Below are positions 21,680-30,578 of a stretch of 32,344 bases of DNA, piece after piece. The number at the start of each line of letters is the position of its first letter. Position 1 is the stretch's first letter. Both the position numbers and the translations under genes were made by a program. The notes under the pieces were generated by a model, which saw only the letters and a list, made by a program, of their open reading frames with translations, was not told the DNA's origin and searched no databases. This stretch comes from Accumulibacter sp. (GTDB lineage: Bacteria; Pseudomonadota; Gammaproteobacteria; Burkholderiales; Rhodocyclaceae). The stretch spans positions 1-32,344 of the forward strand of contig JAISAZ010000039.1 in the NCBI GenBank assembly GCA_031266435.1. The letters run 5' to 3'.

Positions 21680-22987
21680 TCAATCGAAGGGGTGGCGGCG
21701 CAGAAGCGTCTCCGCGCGTTCGGGTCCCGTCGATATGACGTCGACGGGAACCTCGCAAAGCGCTTCGATGCGCGCCAGATAGTCCAGCGCGGCGCGCGGC
21801 AACGCCGTTTCGGTCGTCACGCCCTTTGTCGTCTCGCGCCATCCCGGCAGGGTTTCGAAAATCGGTCTGCATTCCGCGACGTTCTCGGCGCCGACCGGCA
21901 GAAGGTCGATCGTCTTGTTCTTGAATTCGTAAGCGGTGCAGATTTTCAGTTCGGACAGACCGTCGAGCACGTCGAGTTTGGTGATGCACAGCCCGGTAAT
22001 CCCGTTGATCTGTATCGAGCGTTTGAGCGCGGGGACGTCGAACCAGCCGCAGCGGCGCTTTCTTCCGGTGACGACGCCGACTTCCTGCCCCTTGTGCGAC
22101 ATTTGGAAACCCGGCTGTCCCTCGGTTTCGATGTCGAGTTCGCTCGGGAAAGGCCCCCCGCCGACGCGCGTACAGTAGGCTTTGACGATTCCGAGGATGT
22201 AGTGGAGCATCCCCGGCCCGATGCCGGTGCCCGAAGCGGCTTGACCCGCGACGCAGTTCGACGAAGTCACGAAGGGGTAGGTCCCGTGGTCGATGTCGAG
22301 CAAGGCGCCCTGCGCGCCTTCGAAAAGGAGGTTTCCGCCCGCGCGGTTGATCGCGTGCAAGGCTTCCGAAACGTCGGTGACGAGGGGCTTGATCGACTCC
22401 GCGTCGCGCAAGACCTGCGCCAGTATTTTTTCGCCGTCGACGGCTTTCGCGCCGAGGTATTGTACCAGGACGAAATTGTGGTAATCGACGTTCGCTTTGA
22501 GTTTCTCCGCCAGGATGTCCGGGTAAAACAAATCGTAGACGTGGATCGCGCGGCGCGCGACCTTGTCTTCGTAAGCCGGACCGATTCCCTTGCCCGTCGT
22601 CCCGATACGCTGGTCGGACGACCTCGCGGCTTCGCGCGCGCGGTCGAGTTCCGCGTGATACGGCAGGATGATCGGGCAACCCGGACTGATCTTGAGGCGC
22701 GAACGCACTTCGATTCCCGCGCGTTCGAGACGGTCGATTTCGTCGAGCAGATGGCAGATGTCGAGGACGACGCCGTTGCCGATATAGCAGGAGACGCCCT
22801 CGTGGACGATTCCCGCGGGAACGAGGTTGAGCTGATAGACCTTTTCGCCGATCACGAGCGTATGTCCGGCGTTATGCCCGCCCTGGAAGCGTACGACGCC
22901 CTTCGCATGACCCGTCAGCCAGTCGACGATCTTTCCCTTCCCCTCGTCGCCCCATTGAGACCCCACTACAACGATGTTCTTTGCCAT
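21680..22987 (-). CDS. purA: adenylosuccinate synthetase
   Basis: This 435-residue enzyme makes adenylosuccinate from IMP, aspartate and GTP, the first committed step to AMP. The GTP-binding loop [14 protein letters not shown] (residues 11-24) and QGGHNAGHT (35-43) carry the catalytic Asp14 and His42. Further family blocks are [37 protein letters not shown] and [10 protein letters not shown]. Length is typical. The ATG lies 1 base after the hisZ stop. It is the last gene of the hfq cluster, as in other betaproteobacteria. Confidence 0.96.
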   Translation of the reverse strand: MAKNIVVVGSQWGDEGKGKIVDWLTGHAKGVVRFQGGHNAGHTLVIGEKVYQLNLVPAGIVHEGVSCYIGNGVVLDICHLLDEIDRLERAGIEVRSRLKISPGCPIILPYHAELDRAREAARSSDQRIGTTGKGIGPAYEDKVARRAIHVYDLFYPDILAEKLKANVDYHNFVLVQYLGAKAVDGEKILAQVLRDAESIKPLVTDVSEALHAINRAGGNLLFEGAQGALLDIDHGTYPFVTSSNCVAGQAASGTGIGPGMLHYILGIVKAYCTRVGGGPFPSELDIETEGQPGFQMSHKGQEVGVVTGRKRRCGWFDVPALKRSIQINGITGLCITKLDVLDGLSELKICTAYEFKNKTIDLLPVGAENVAECRPIFETLPGWRETTKGVTTETALPRAALDYLARIEALCEVPVDVISTGPERAETLLRRHPFD

Positions 22988-22988
22988 A

Positions 22989-24143
22989 TCAATCCCCGTT
23001 CAGCGCCTCGATACGCCACATCCCATTATCCTCGACAAGCCATCGGTCGCACAATGGCCCTTCGGACCGCGTTTGCCCGGGCAAGAGTTCGACGACGACT
23101 TCACCGCTTTCCCGCAGACGGGCGATTTCGTCCGAGAGCGCGGGAAAATTCGCCGCGCACGGCGCAAGAATCGCGTTTGCACACACAAGAGAAGGAAGAA
23201 GCCGCGCGACCGAGCGCAAGTCCATCGAAAATCCGGTCGCGGGTCGCGAACGGCCGAAGACTTTCCCCGCGCCGTCGTAGCGCCCGCCGCGCGCGATCGC
23301 GCTCGCAAAACCCGACGAATACGCCGCGAAAACGACGCCGTTATGATAGTGGTAGCCCGTCAGATCGGCCAGGTCGAACGAAAGCGGAAGGTCGGCGAGT
23401 TCCGAACGCAAGCGGCGCAGACTCTCGATCGCGGGAAGGATTTCGGGAATGCGCGGCAGATATAGCATCGCCGTATCGAGTACGCCGGCGTCTCCGTAAA
23501 GCTCCGGGAGCCGCATGAAAGCGGAACGGTAGGGTTCGGCAAGCGCCGCGCAGCACGCGCGTATTCCGGGAATATCCTTTGCGTGGAAAAGCCCCTGCAG
23601 TTCGCCCTCGCGCGTTTCGTCGATCTTCGCCGCGCGCGCGAGGGCGCGGAAAATTCCGACGTGGCTCACGTCGATGCAAGAAACCGAAACCTTCATCGCT
23701 TGAAGAAGCGCGAAAAGCAAGCGGATGACCTCGATATCGGCTTCGAGTCCGGCGTAGCCGTAAAGCTCGGCGCCGAGCTGGATCGGCTCGCGGCTCGAAA
23801 CCTGCGACGCCGGCAAGGCGTGCAGGACGCTGCCGCAATAGCAGAGCCTCGTTACGCCCTCGCGATTCAGGAGATGCGCGTCGATGCGCGCCGCCTGCGG
23901 CGTCATGTCGGCGCGCACTCCCAGCGTTCGCCCGGAAAGCTGATCGACGAGCTGGAAGGTACGCAGGCGGAGAAGCGAGCCGGGCCCGGTCAGCAAGGAG
24001 TCGAGGTATTCGAGCAGAGGCGGCATGACCTGCTCGTAGGCGTGCGTCCGCAAAAGGTCGAGCGCCATGCGCCGCAAGCCTTCTATGCGCGCCGCCTCTT
24101 GCGGCAGCGCGTCGGCGACGTATTCCGGAAGCAGCCAGTTCAC
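22989..24143 (-). CDS. hisZ: ATP phosphoribosyltransferase regulatory subunit
   Basis: This 384-residue protein is a catalytically inactive HisRS-like paralogue that binds short-form HisG and confers ATP-PRT activity and histidine feedback. The class II fold is visible in [47 protein letters not shown] and the late [24 protein letters not shown]. It starts with GTG at 24143, overlapping the DUF2065 stop (GTGA). Its presence predicts that hisG elsewhere is the short form. It lies upstream of purA, the standard betaproteobacterial arrangement. Confidence 0.93.
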   Translation of the reverse strand: MNWLLPEYVADALPQEAARIEGLRRMALDLLRTHAYEQVMPPLLEYLDSLLTGPGSLLRLRTFQLVDQLSGRTLGVRADMTPQAARIDAHLLNREGVTRLCYCGSVLHALPASQVSSREPIQLGAELYGYAGLEADIEVIRLLFALLQAMKVSVSCIDVSHVGIFRALARAAKIDETREGELQGLFHAKDIPGIRACCAALAEPYRSAFMRLPELYGDAGVLDTAMLYLPRIPEILPAIESLRRLRSELADLPLSFDLADLTGYHYHNGVVFAAYSSGFASAIARGGRYDGAGKVFGRSRPATGFSMDLRSVARLLPSLVCANAILAPCAANFPALSDEIARLRESGEVVVELLPGQTRSEGPLCDRWLVEDNGMWRIEALNGD

Positions 24144-24325
24144 TTGAGCACCACCAGGAGGAGGGTCCCGGCCAGCATCGACGCCAAGCCGATGAAGCGA
24201 ATCTGCCCGTCGGCCATCGAAACGACGCGGCGAAAGGTCTCGCGCCAGAAACCGGGGGCAATGAAAGGGAGCATTCCTTCGAGTACGAGCATCAGCGCCA
24301 ACGCGGTCAGTAAATTTTCGAGCAT
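24140..24325 (-). CDS. DUF2065 family small membrane protein (YjeT-like)
   Basis: This 61-residue protein has two membrane spans (about residues 5-22 and 43-60) and the family pattern [32 protein letters not shown]. It is conserved next to hflC-hisZ/purA in proteobacteria; its function is unknown, and association with HflKC is inferred from gene order. It starts 3 bases after hflC and overlaps hisZ by four bases, indicating tight translational coupling. Confidence 0.9.
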   Translation of the reverse strand: MLENLLTALALMLVLEGMLPFIAPGFWRETFRRVVSMADGQIRFIGLASMLAGTLLLVVLK

Positions 24326-24328
24326 CGA

Positions 24329-25219
24329 CTACGGATTTTTACCGCCTCCGCGCTCAAGATTTTTCATGTATTTGAAAAAATCGGAATTCGGTTCGACGAT
24401 GATGAAGTCCTTCCCGCTCTTGAAGGTCGCGCGGTAGGCTTCGAGACTCCGATAGAAGGCATAAAACTCAGGATTCAGGTTGAACGCCGACGCATAGATC
24501 GTGGTCGCCCTGGCGTCTCCGTCGCCCATGACTTCCTGCGCATGACGGTAAGCCTCGGCGATGATGATCTCGCGCTGCTTGTCCGCGTCGGCCTTGATTT
24601 TTTCGGCTTCGGCAGCGCCCTCGGAGCGCAGTTCGTTCGCAACGCGCTTGCGCTCGGCCTCCATGCGCTGATAAACGGAACCGCTGACCTCGTTGGCGTA
24701 TTCGACGCGCTTCACGCGCACGTCGATGATCTGGACGCCGATCTTCCGCGCGTCCTGATCCGCTTTCGAGCGCATGTCTTCCATGATCCTGTCGCGTTCG
24801 CCCGAGACGACCTCGTGGACCGTGCGTTTGCCGAATTCCTCACGCAGTCCCGCGTTGACCGTCTGCAAAAGCCGAATCTGCGCGCGCGCCTCGTCTCCGG
24901 CGACCGAGATGTAAAAGAGCTGCGGGTCGACGATCTTCCATTTGACGAAGGAATCGACGAGGACATTTTTCTTCTCGGATGTGATGAAGCGGTCGGGTTC
25001 CGGCGTATCCAGCGTGAGAATCCGTTTGTCGAAGTAACGCACGTTCTGGATCAGCGGCAGTTTGACGTAGAGCCCCGGCTCGGAAATCACTTCCCTGACC
25101 TCGCCCAACTGGAACACGATCGCATACTGCCGCTGGTCGACGGTAAAGACGGAAAGCCCGACCGCGCCCAGAAGGAGCAGCAGAACGAAATACAAGATAT
25201 TCATTACAGGTTTCATCAT
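24329..25219 (-). CDS. hflC: HflC, SPFH-domain subunit of the HflKC complex
   Basis: This 296-residue protein has an N-terminal membrane anchor (about residues 5-24) and a periplasmic band-7/SPFH domain ([44 protein letters not shown]). A long helical region follows ([40 protein letters not shown]). HflKC forms a cage around FtsH in the inner membrane and modulates degradation of membrane proteins. The ATG overlaps the hflK stop by four bases. Confidence 0.95.
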   Translation of the reverse strand: MMKPVMNILYFVLLLLLGAVGLSVFTVDQRQYAIVFQLGEVREVISEPGLYVKLPLIQNVRYFDKRILTLDTPEPDRFITSEKKNVLVDSFVKWKIVDPQLFYISVAGDEARAQIRLLQTVNAGLREEFGKRTVHEVVSGERDRIMEDMRSKADQDARKIGVQIIDVRVKRVEYANEVSGSVYQRMEAERKRVANELRSEGAAEAEKIKADADKQREIIIAEAYRHAQEVMGDGDARATTIYASAFNLNPEFYAFYRSLEAYRATFKSGKDFIIVEPNSDFFKYMKNLERGGGKNP

Positions 25220-26463
25220 CGCCCTCCCCGGTCACGCGAGCGCAAGGTATCGCGCGAGCGGATACCGAAACGGTCCGTCGTCTGCGACTGCACGACCGCC
25301 GTCGTCGGAGTGGACGCGCGTTCCTGCCTTTCGACGCTGGCGGAGGATTCCTTCGCCGGAATCGAAGCGCCGGCGGCCTGCACGAGCTTGTCGAGCGGCA
25401 GATAGAGCAGATTGCCCTGCCCCTTGGCGTCGATCATCACCTTCGACGTATTGGCATAGACTTCCTGCATGGTTTCGAGATACAGGCGGTTGCGCGTCAC
25501 GGCCGGCGCCTTGGCGTATTCGGCGTATATCTGCCGAAACCGGCTCGCGTCGCCCTCGGCCGTCGAGATCAGGCGTTGCCTGTACGCTTCGGCTTCCTCC
25601 GAAAGGCGCGACGCCTCGCCGCGCGCTCTCGGAATGACTTCGTTGGCGTAAGCCTGACCTTCGTTTTTCTGCCGCTCGCGGTCCTGCCCCGCTTTCACCG
25701 CGTCGTCAAACGCCGCCTGTACCTGTTCGGGGGGCTGCGCGCCCTGCATCGTCACCTTTGAAACGTCGACGCCCGTCTCGTAGCGGTCGAGTATCTGCTG
25801 GATGAGCGCCTGCGTCTGCACGGCGATCTGCTCGCGCCCCTCGTAGAGCACGAAATCCATCTTGCTCTTCCCGACGACCTCGCGGATCGCCGTTTCCGCC
25901 GCCTGCATCACGGCCTCGTCGGGGTTGCGGTTCTTGAACAGATAGTCGTCCGGGTCTTTCAGGATGTATTGGACCGCGAACTGGATATTGATGATGTTTT
26001 CATCATCGGTCAGCATCAGCGCTTCCTTGAGCACCTTGTTCTTCTCGTTATTGCGATAACCGATTTCGAGCGTACGCACTCCGGAAACATCGACGATTTC
26101 GTGAGACTGGATCGGGTAGGGAAAACGCCAGTGCAGGCCCGAATCGTTGGTCTCCAGGTATTTCCCGAACTGAAGGACGACCGCGCGCTGCGAAGCGTCG
26201 ACGATATGAAAACCGCTCGCCATCCAGACCGCGAACAGAATGCAGACGATCGCTCCGACGCCGCCCGCGGGAAACTTCGGAATCGAGCCTTTGCGCGGCG
26301 GAGGGTTTCCGCCGTCGGATCCCTTGGAAGCCTTGTCGAAAATCCCGGAAATACGGTGGTTCAGGTCGCGCCACAGATCTTCGAGGTCGGGCGGCCCCTG
26401 GTTCGGGTGCTTCCCCCAATCGTCGTTGCCACGACGGTCCCGTTGCGCTTCGCTCAGCGACAT
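25216..26463 (-). CDS. hflK: HflK, SPFH-domain subunit of the HflKC complex
   Basis: This 415-residue protein is read from the ATG at 26463 (MSLSEAQRDRRGNDDWGKHPNQGPPDLEDLWRDL), which matches the usual cytoplasmic, Gly/Pro-rich start; an ATG at 26487 is also possible. One membrane span follows near residues 75-98 (GVGAIVCILFAVWMASGFHIVD), then the SPFH domain and a long helical region with AQPPEQVQAAFDDAVKAGQDRERQKNEGQAYANEVIPRARGEA. It partners HflC and FtsH. It sits 31 bases after hflX. Confidence 0.94.
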   Translation of the reverse strand: MSLSEAQRDRRGNDDWGKHPNQGPPDLEDLWRDLNHRISGIFDKASKGSDGGNPPPRKGSIPKFPAGGVGAIVCILFAVWMASGFHIVDASQRAVVLQFGKYLETNDSGLHWRFPYPIQSHEIVDVSGVRTLEIGYRNNEKNKVLKEALMLTDDENIINIQFAVQYILKDPDDYLFKNRNPDEAVMQAAETAIREVVGKSKMDFVLYEGREQIAVQTQALIQQILDRYETGVDVSKVTMQGAQPPEQVQAAFDDAVKAGQDRERQKNEGQAYANEVIPRARGEASRLSEEAEAYRQRLISTAEGDASRFRQIYAEYAKAPAVTRNRLYLETMQEVYANTSKVMIDAKGQGNLLYLPLDKLVQAAGASIPAKESSASVERQERASTPTTAVVQSQTTDRFGIRSRDTLRSRDRGGR

Positions 26464-26494
26464 AAGTATACCAATCGTTGAAATCATAAGGGTT

Positions 26495-27625
26495 TCAGAA
26501 AATCCCGGCCGGCGGCCGGTCATCCAGGTTTTGCCGTTTTTCAATGGCGATCTCGGACAAGGCTTCACGCAGCAAGGGGATGCCTTCTCCACTCCGGGCG
26601 CTTACCCGCACCCGGCGGATTCTACCATACTCGTCACGCTCCAAAGCCGGGGGAAGGCCGGAGAGGTCGAGCTTGTTCAGGACGATCAACTGCCTGATCT
26701 CGCCCGCGCCGATCTCGTTCAGCACTTTTTCGACTTCGGCAATCTGAAAATCGCGCATTCCGCTCGTCGAGTCGACGACGTGCAGCAAAAGGTCCGCCCG
26801 CGAGACGGATTCGAGCGTCGAATGAAACGCCGCGACGAGCGTATGCGGCAGATTGCGGATGAATCCGACCGTATCGGAAACGACGACGTTCCCGGCGTCG
26901 CTCAGCCACAGCTTGCGCGAAGTCGTGTCGAGGGTCGCGAACAATTGATCCGCCACGTAGGCGTCGGCGTGCGTCAGTTGGTTGAAGAGCGTCGATTTTC
27001 CGGCGTTGGTGTAGCCGACGAGAGAAACGTTCAGCGCGCCGCCGCGAAGCCGCGCCCTGCGCTGAACCACCCGCTGGCGTTCGAGCCTGACGAGCCGTTC
27101 TTTCAGAAGTTTGACCCTTTTTCCGAGCAGGCGGCGGTCCGTTTCAAGCTGCGTCTCACCGGGGCCGCGCAAGCCGATGCCGCCCTTCTGGCGCTCCAGG
27201 TGAGTCCATCCCCGCACGAGGCGGGTCGAAAGATGTTCGAGTTGGGCAAGCTCCACCTGGAGTTTACCTTCCGAGCTTTGCGCGCGCTGCGCGAAGATGT
27301 CGAGAATCAGCGTGGTACGGTCGATGACGCGGCATTGCAGCGCTTTTTCGAGGTTGCGTTCCTGCGCGGGAGACAGCTCGTGATTGAAAACGACGAGGGT
27401 CGCCTCGAACGCCGAGACCTCCGCGGCGATCATCTGAAGCCGCCCCTTCCCGACAAACGTCGCCGGGTCGATGAAACGCCCCGGCCCGCGCACAATCGAA
27501 GACACGGAAACGCCCGCGGACTCCACCAGCAGGCGGATTTCCTCGACCGCTTCCTGTGCGTCGCCGCTTCCGAAATCCTGTTGAACGATGACGGCGCGCT
27601 CGGTGCCGTCGGGAAAATCAGGCAT
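26495..27625 (-). CDS. hflX: GTPase HflX
   Basis: This 376-residue protein is a ribosome-associated GTPase that splits stalled or heat-damaged ribosomes. The N-terminal HflX domain has VGKGRLQMIAAEVSAFEATLVVFNHELSPAQERNLE, and the linker carries the RGPGETQLETDRR signature. The G domain shows G1 GYTNAGKS (204-211), G3 DTVGF and G4 NKLD. A short C-terminal domain follows. It is 77 bases downstream of hfq and upstream of hflK, the conserved order. Confidence 0.95.
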   Translation of the reverse strand: MPDFPDGTERAVIVQQDFGSGDAQEAVEEIRLLVESAGVSVSSIVRGPGRFIDPATFVGKGRLQMIAAEVSAFEATLVVFNHELSPAQERNLEKALQCRVIDRTTLILDIFAQRAQSSEGKLQVELAQLEHLSTRLVRGWTHLERQKGGIGLRGPGETQLETDRRLLGKRVKLLKERLVRLERQRVVQRRARLRGGALNVSLVGYTNAGKSTLFNQLTHADAYVADQLFATLDTTSRKLWLSDAGNVVVSDTVGFIRNLPHTLVAAFHSTLESVSRADLLLHVVDSTSGMRDFQIAEVEKVLNEIGAGEIRQLIVLNKLDLSGLPPALERDEYGRIRRVRVSARSGEGIPLLREALSEIAIEKRQNLDDRPPAGIF

Positions 27626-27702
27626 AGGGGACTACCGACGAAACCAAGACAGGGGGAATGCCCCGTCTCCGAATCGATGCGCCACGGGCTTCGATGCGAA
27701 AA

Positions 27703-27942
27703 TCAGTCGTTTTCGCCCATGCCCAATTGGATATTGACCGGACGCGCCGGAACAATCGTGGAAATAGCGTGTTTATATACCATTTGTGTTATTGTGTTTT
27801 TTAGAAGAACGACATATTGATCAAAAGATTCGACCTGACCTTGCAATTTGATCCCGTTTACCAGATAGATCGATACCGGAATGTGCTCACGACGCAACAC
27901 ATTGAGGAAAGGATCCTGCAAAAGTTGGCCTTTATTGCTCAT
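27703..27942 (-). CDS. hfq: RNA chaperone Hfq
   Basis: This 79-residue Sm-like protein forms hexamers that pair small RNAs with mRNAs. The Sm1 region ([41 protein letters not shown]) and the Sm2 motif [10 protein letters not shown] are canonical. The C-terminal tail is short ([10 protein letters not shown]), as in many betaproteobacteria. The start at 27942 has a GGAG Shine-Dalgarno 7 bases upstream, excluding the longer frame. It is the first gene of the cluster and has its own promoter. Confidence 0.97.
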   Translation of the reverse strand: MSNKGQLLQDPFLNVLRREHIPVSIYLVNGIKLQGQVESFDQYVVLLKNTITQMVYKHAISTIVPARPVNIQLGMGEND

Positions 27943-27991
27943 GGTGAAACTCCATGTCTCGTTGTTGGATTGATTAGCCGCAGCACCAGAG

Positions 27992-28019
27992 ATTCTACAT
28001 GAATAAGCGCCATGTTCAA
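27992..28019 (-). promoter_or_regulatory. candidate sigma70 promoter of hfq
   Basis: Minus strand: -35 TTGAAC (28019-28014), 16-bp spacer, -10 TAGAAT (27997-27992), about 50 bases before the hfq ATG. Confidence 0.5.
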
Positions 28020-28178
28020 GACATTTCTTGTCACGGCATGCCATCCGGCGCGCTTCAAGCCCCTTTTTTCGCGCGTCCCGGCCTGACATCGGAAGAAAAG
28101 CGGCGCTAAACCCAAACCGACGCGCTCGCCGGTAATCCGTAGCACGCGCCTGCCCGGACGATCGATTGCCGTGGGAAG

Positions 28179-28811
28179 CTATCGAAGAGCTTCTTTGATC
28201 TCCCGCTTCACCCGATCCAGATTGCGGTCGTTCAGGAGCGGAATCAGTTTTTGTATTTCCGCAACGGGCTTATCCCACCATTTGAAGGTTTGCAGGAGAA
28301 CGATCAAGTCGTCGTCGAAGCGTTTGCGGACGAGTTTCGCCGGATTTCCCGCGACGACGGTATAGGGCATGACGTCGCTCGCCACCACCGCGTTCGCACC
28401 GATGATCGCGCCGTCGCCAACGCGCACCCCCGGCAGGAACGTGGCATTCTGGCCAATCCACACGTCGTTTCCGACGACCGTGTCGCCTTTCAGGGGCATT
28501 TCGGAGAGCGGCGGCTGTTCCTGCGCCCAATGCCCCAGGATATAGAACGGGAAGGTACTGACGGCATTCATCTTGTGGTTCACGCCGTTCATGATGAATT
28601 CGACGCCCGCCGCGATTTGGCAGAACTTGCCGATCACCAGCTTGTCGCCATAGAACTCGTAATGGTGCGTCACGCGGCTCTCGAAGTCCTCGCCGCTGTA
28701 ATACGTGAACTCCCCGACTTCGATATTCGGGCGCGTGATCGTCGGTTTGACGTAAGTGACGGGGAAACCCGGCACGGGATGGGTCGTCATGGGGTCCGGC
28801 TGTTTAGTCAT
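28179..28811 (-). CDS. CatB/Vat-type hexapeptide-repeat O-acetyltransferase (xenobiotic acyltransferase family)
   Basis: This 210-residue protein is of the left-handed beta-helix acetyltransferase type. The XAT signatures are [16 protein letters not shown], the catalytic-loop region [16 protein letters not shown] (containing the active-site His) and the hexapeptide coils [54 protein letters not shown]. Relatives acetylate chloramphenicol, streptogramin A or sugars; the sequence alone does not fix the substrate. The ATG at 28811 has a GGAG only two bases away, so the ATG at 28790 is an alternative. It sits between hfq and greB. Confidence 0.88.
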   Translation of the reverse strand: MTKQPDPMTTHPVPGFPVTYVKPTITRPNIEVGEFTYYSGEDFESRVTHHYEFYGDKLVIGKFCQIAAGVEFIMNGVNHKMNAVSTFPFYILGHWAQEQPPLSEMPLKGDTVVGNDVWIGQNATFLPGVRVGDGAIIGANAVVASDVMPYTVVAGNPAKLVRKRFDDDLIVLLQTFKWWDKPVAEIQKLIPLLNDRNLDRVKREIKEALR

Positions 28812-28844
28812 GGCTCCGTGCGATTTGGAAAAAGAAATCAGGAA

Positions 28845-28876
28845 CCGTCAAAAAATAATCCCTTATTTTTTGACGG
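28845..28876. repeat. perfect inverted repeat, 14-bp arms
   Basis: Arms ccgtcaaaaaataa / ttattttttgacgg, loop tccc, 34 bases upstream of the acetyltransferase start. Each arm contains TTGACG/CGTCAA, so it could be an operator over a -35 or a terminator. Confidence 0.7.
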
Positions 28877-28969
28877 CTTGGACAAAAAAAGGTGGGCTAA
28901 GCCTGTTCTTTTTTGGAAGGAAAAGCAAGAAAACCCCAAGAGCGGACTGGTTTGGCGTTGTTTTTACAT

Positions 28970-29002
28970 GGTTTGAAGGTGGGCTTTGCTCACCTTCAAA
29001 CC
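28970..29002. repeat. strong inverted repeat, 15-bp arms
   Basis: Arms ggtttgaaggtgggc / gctcaccttcaaacc with one G-T type mismatch and loop ttt, in the greB-acetyltransferase gap. Confidence 0.7.
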
Positions 29003-29015
29003 CATATCAACCCGG

Positions 29016-29039
29016 CAAAAAGTAGGGTTTTACTTTTTG
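29016..29039 (-). terminator. probable greB terminator hairpin
   Basis: Arms caaaaagta / tactttttg around a six-base loop, directly after the greB stop at 29048. Confidence 0.5.
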
Positions 29040-29047
29040 ACGAATAC

Positions 29048-29614
29048 TTAGGGGTCGATAGGAATATATTCCACTGCGAGCACTTCGATCTCGCGCCACC
29101 CGGCCGGACTGCGAAAGCGAACGACGTCGCCTTCGCGCGCCTTGATCAAGGCCTTGGCGAGCGGTGAAACCCAACTGATCCGGTTTCGCGCCGGGTCGGT
29201 TTCGTCGACGCCGACGATCTGGTAACGGCTCTCCCTGCCGTCTTCCTCGCCGACGATGACCGTCGCGCCAAAAAAGACCTGATCGGAATTTTCCCGGCGA
29301 TTTGCCGGGTCGACGACTTCGGCGATATCGATCCGTTTCGTCAGAAAACGAATCCGCCGGTCGATTTCGCGCAGGCGTTTTTTTCCGTAAAGGTAGTCGC
29401 CGTTTTCCGAACGGTCGCCGTTTGAAGCGGCCCACTGGACGACGTCGACGGTGCGCGGGCGCTCGGTCTTCAGCAGAAAATCCACTTCCCTGCGAATCCG
29501 GTCGTAACCGCCGGGAGTGATGTAATTGCGCGTTCCCTGTGGAAGCTGAAGAAACCCCGGCTCGACACTTTCCTCGTCGTCGCCGTCGGTTTCATGCGTA
29601 AAAGCCTTGTTCAT
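29048..29614 (-). CDS. greB: transcription elongation factor GreB
   Basis: This 188-residue protein rescues backtracked RNA polymerase by stimulating transcript cleavage. The N-terminal coiled-coil finger has ITPGGYDRIRREVDFLL and NGDRSENGDYLYGKKRLREIDRRIRFLTKRI, with the acidic tip residues in DRSENGDY. The C-terminal FKBP-like domain has VFFGATVIV, SRYQIVGVDETDP and WVSPLAKALIKAREGD. The YGKKRLREIDRRIRFL segment distinguishes GreB from GreA. The ATG at 29614 is chosen for GAGG at optimal distance over the in-frame ATG at 29626. The N-terminus carries an acidic extension (HETDGDDEESVE). Confidence 0.94.
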   Translation of the reverse strand: MNKAFTHETDGDDEESVEPGFLQLPQGTRNYITPGGYDRIRREVDFLLKTERPRTVDVVQWAASNGDRSENGDYLYGKKRLREIDRRIRFLTKRIDIAEVVDPANRRENSDQVFFGATVIVGEEDGRESRYQIVGVDETDPARNRISWVSPLAKALIKAREGDVVRFRSPAGWREIEVLAVEYIPIDP

Positions 29615-29984
29615 CCGAAACCTCATCGCCTGACAAAACCCGCCTGGAAGCAGGACTTCCCATGAAGTCCGACGGCGAGCTTCGTTATTTTATGCGGAAT
29701 CCCGCGCGGGGAAATCTTTTCGTCGCTCCGGGTTCATCAAAACGATCAAAACGCGCGGCGGCATTGTTTTTTATCCGCAGCGCGCCTACCATCTCACTAT
29801 CCGCCAAATGATTCTCGGCGGAAGCGTGTCCGCCTCGCGCGGAGAGGGTCTGTCCCGTTCAGCGCCTTGGTCATCATCGGAAACCCAACGTCGATGACCA
29901 AGTGTGCGGGGGGATCGTCGGCGCGGTCGGAACCCCGGAAGAGGGATTTATTCATCAACTGCCACAATTCAAGGATTGATAAGG
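29615..29984. other. intergenic region between divergent greB and the YdcH-like gene
   Basis: No gene recognised. A 10-bp perfect inverted repeat (cttggtcatc 29866-29875 / gatgaccaag 29893-29902) is the only clear structure, about 85 bases upstream of the YdcH-like ATG. Confidence 0.5.
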
Positions 29985-30200
29985 ATGTTGACCGAAGAAG
30001 AAATCGCAAAAACGCGCGCGAGCTTGAGCGAACTCCAAATCGAGCACCGCGACCTCAACCTGATTATCGAACATTTATCGGGTAGTCCTTTACCCGCCCA
30101 AGACCAGCTTTTGATTCAACGTCTTAAAAAACGAAAATTATTACTGAAAGACAGAATATTCCATCTCGAACAAAAGATTACGCCCGACATGCAGGCTTGA
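29985..30200 (+). CDS. YdcH/DUF465-like small coiled-coil protein
   Basis: This 71-residue, highly charged helical protein starts at 29985 after AAGGA. The two-helix pattern is LTEEEIAKTRASLSELQIEHRDLNLIIEHL, a short turn (SGSPLPAQDQ), then LLIQRLKKRKLLLKDRIFHLEQ. The H-R-D-L-N and RLKKRKLLLKDRI motifs match the DUF465/YdcH family. The cellular role is not established. Confidence 0.85.
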   Translation: MLTEEEIAKTRASLSELQIEHRDLNLIIEHLSGSPLPAQDQLLIQRLKKRKLLLKDRIFHLEQKITPDMQA

Positions 30201-30578
30201 TCCGCCGTTCCGTGGAAAGGCGGCGCGTGTCAGACCGCCGGTAGAAGTGAGCGCGGCGGCGGCCTGATACGCGAAAATTTTACGGCCGGGGTCGGTTGAG
30301 CCGGGTGCGCTTGCTCTGAAACCTTCCCCTGGGTCGAAAAATTCCGACCCGGGGGAAGGCGTCGGCGCTCTTCCTTCACATCGCCTCGCCTTCGACGCCC
30401 CGGAAAACGCGCACGGCGCCTCTGCTCCTGCCGGAAACGGTTTCGGATACAATACCCAAGTTCCCGTATCGTCCCCGGTCGACGCCGCCGTGTTCCAGTC
30501 CGCCCACCGGCCCGTTCTCACGCCGCCGACGGTTTGCGGACGAATTCAAGCCGGCATTTTTTTGAGGGTCTTGTCACC
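30201..30578. other. intergenic region upstream of tssA
   Basis: No gene seen. A long hairpin at 30322-30359 (15-bp arms ccttcccctgggtcg / cgacccgggggaagg, one T-G mismatch, loop aaaaattc) lies about 220 bases before tssA and may end the upstream transcript or insulate the type VI locus. Confidence 0.5.

Noticed and set aside
21614-23518. Plus-strand open frame of ~630 codons
   Set aside because: Antisense shadow of purA and hisZ; composition dominated by Arg and no family motif.
26240-27820. Plus-strand open frame of ~525 codons
   Set aside because: Antisense shadow of hflK, hflX and hfq, all of which are firmly identified on the minus strand.
27943-28145. Minus-strand frame of ~65 codons just upstream of hfq
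   Set aside because: It overlaps the hfq promoter and leader, shows no family signature, and I could not match it to the end of der, which often precedes hfq.
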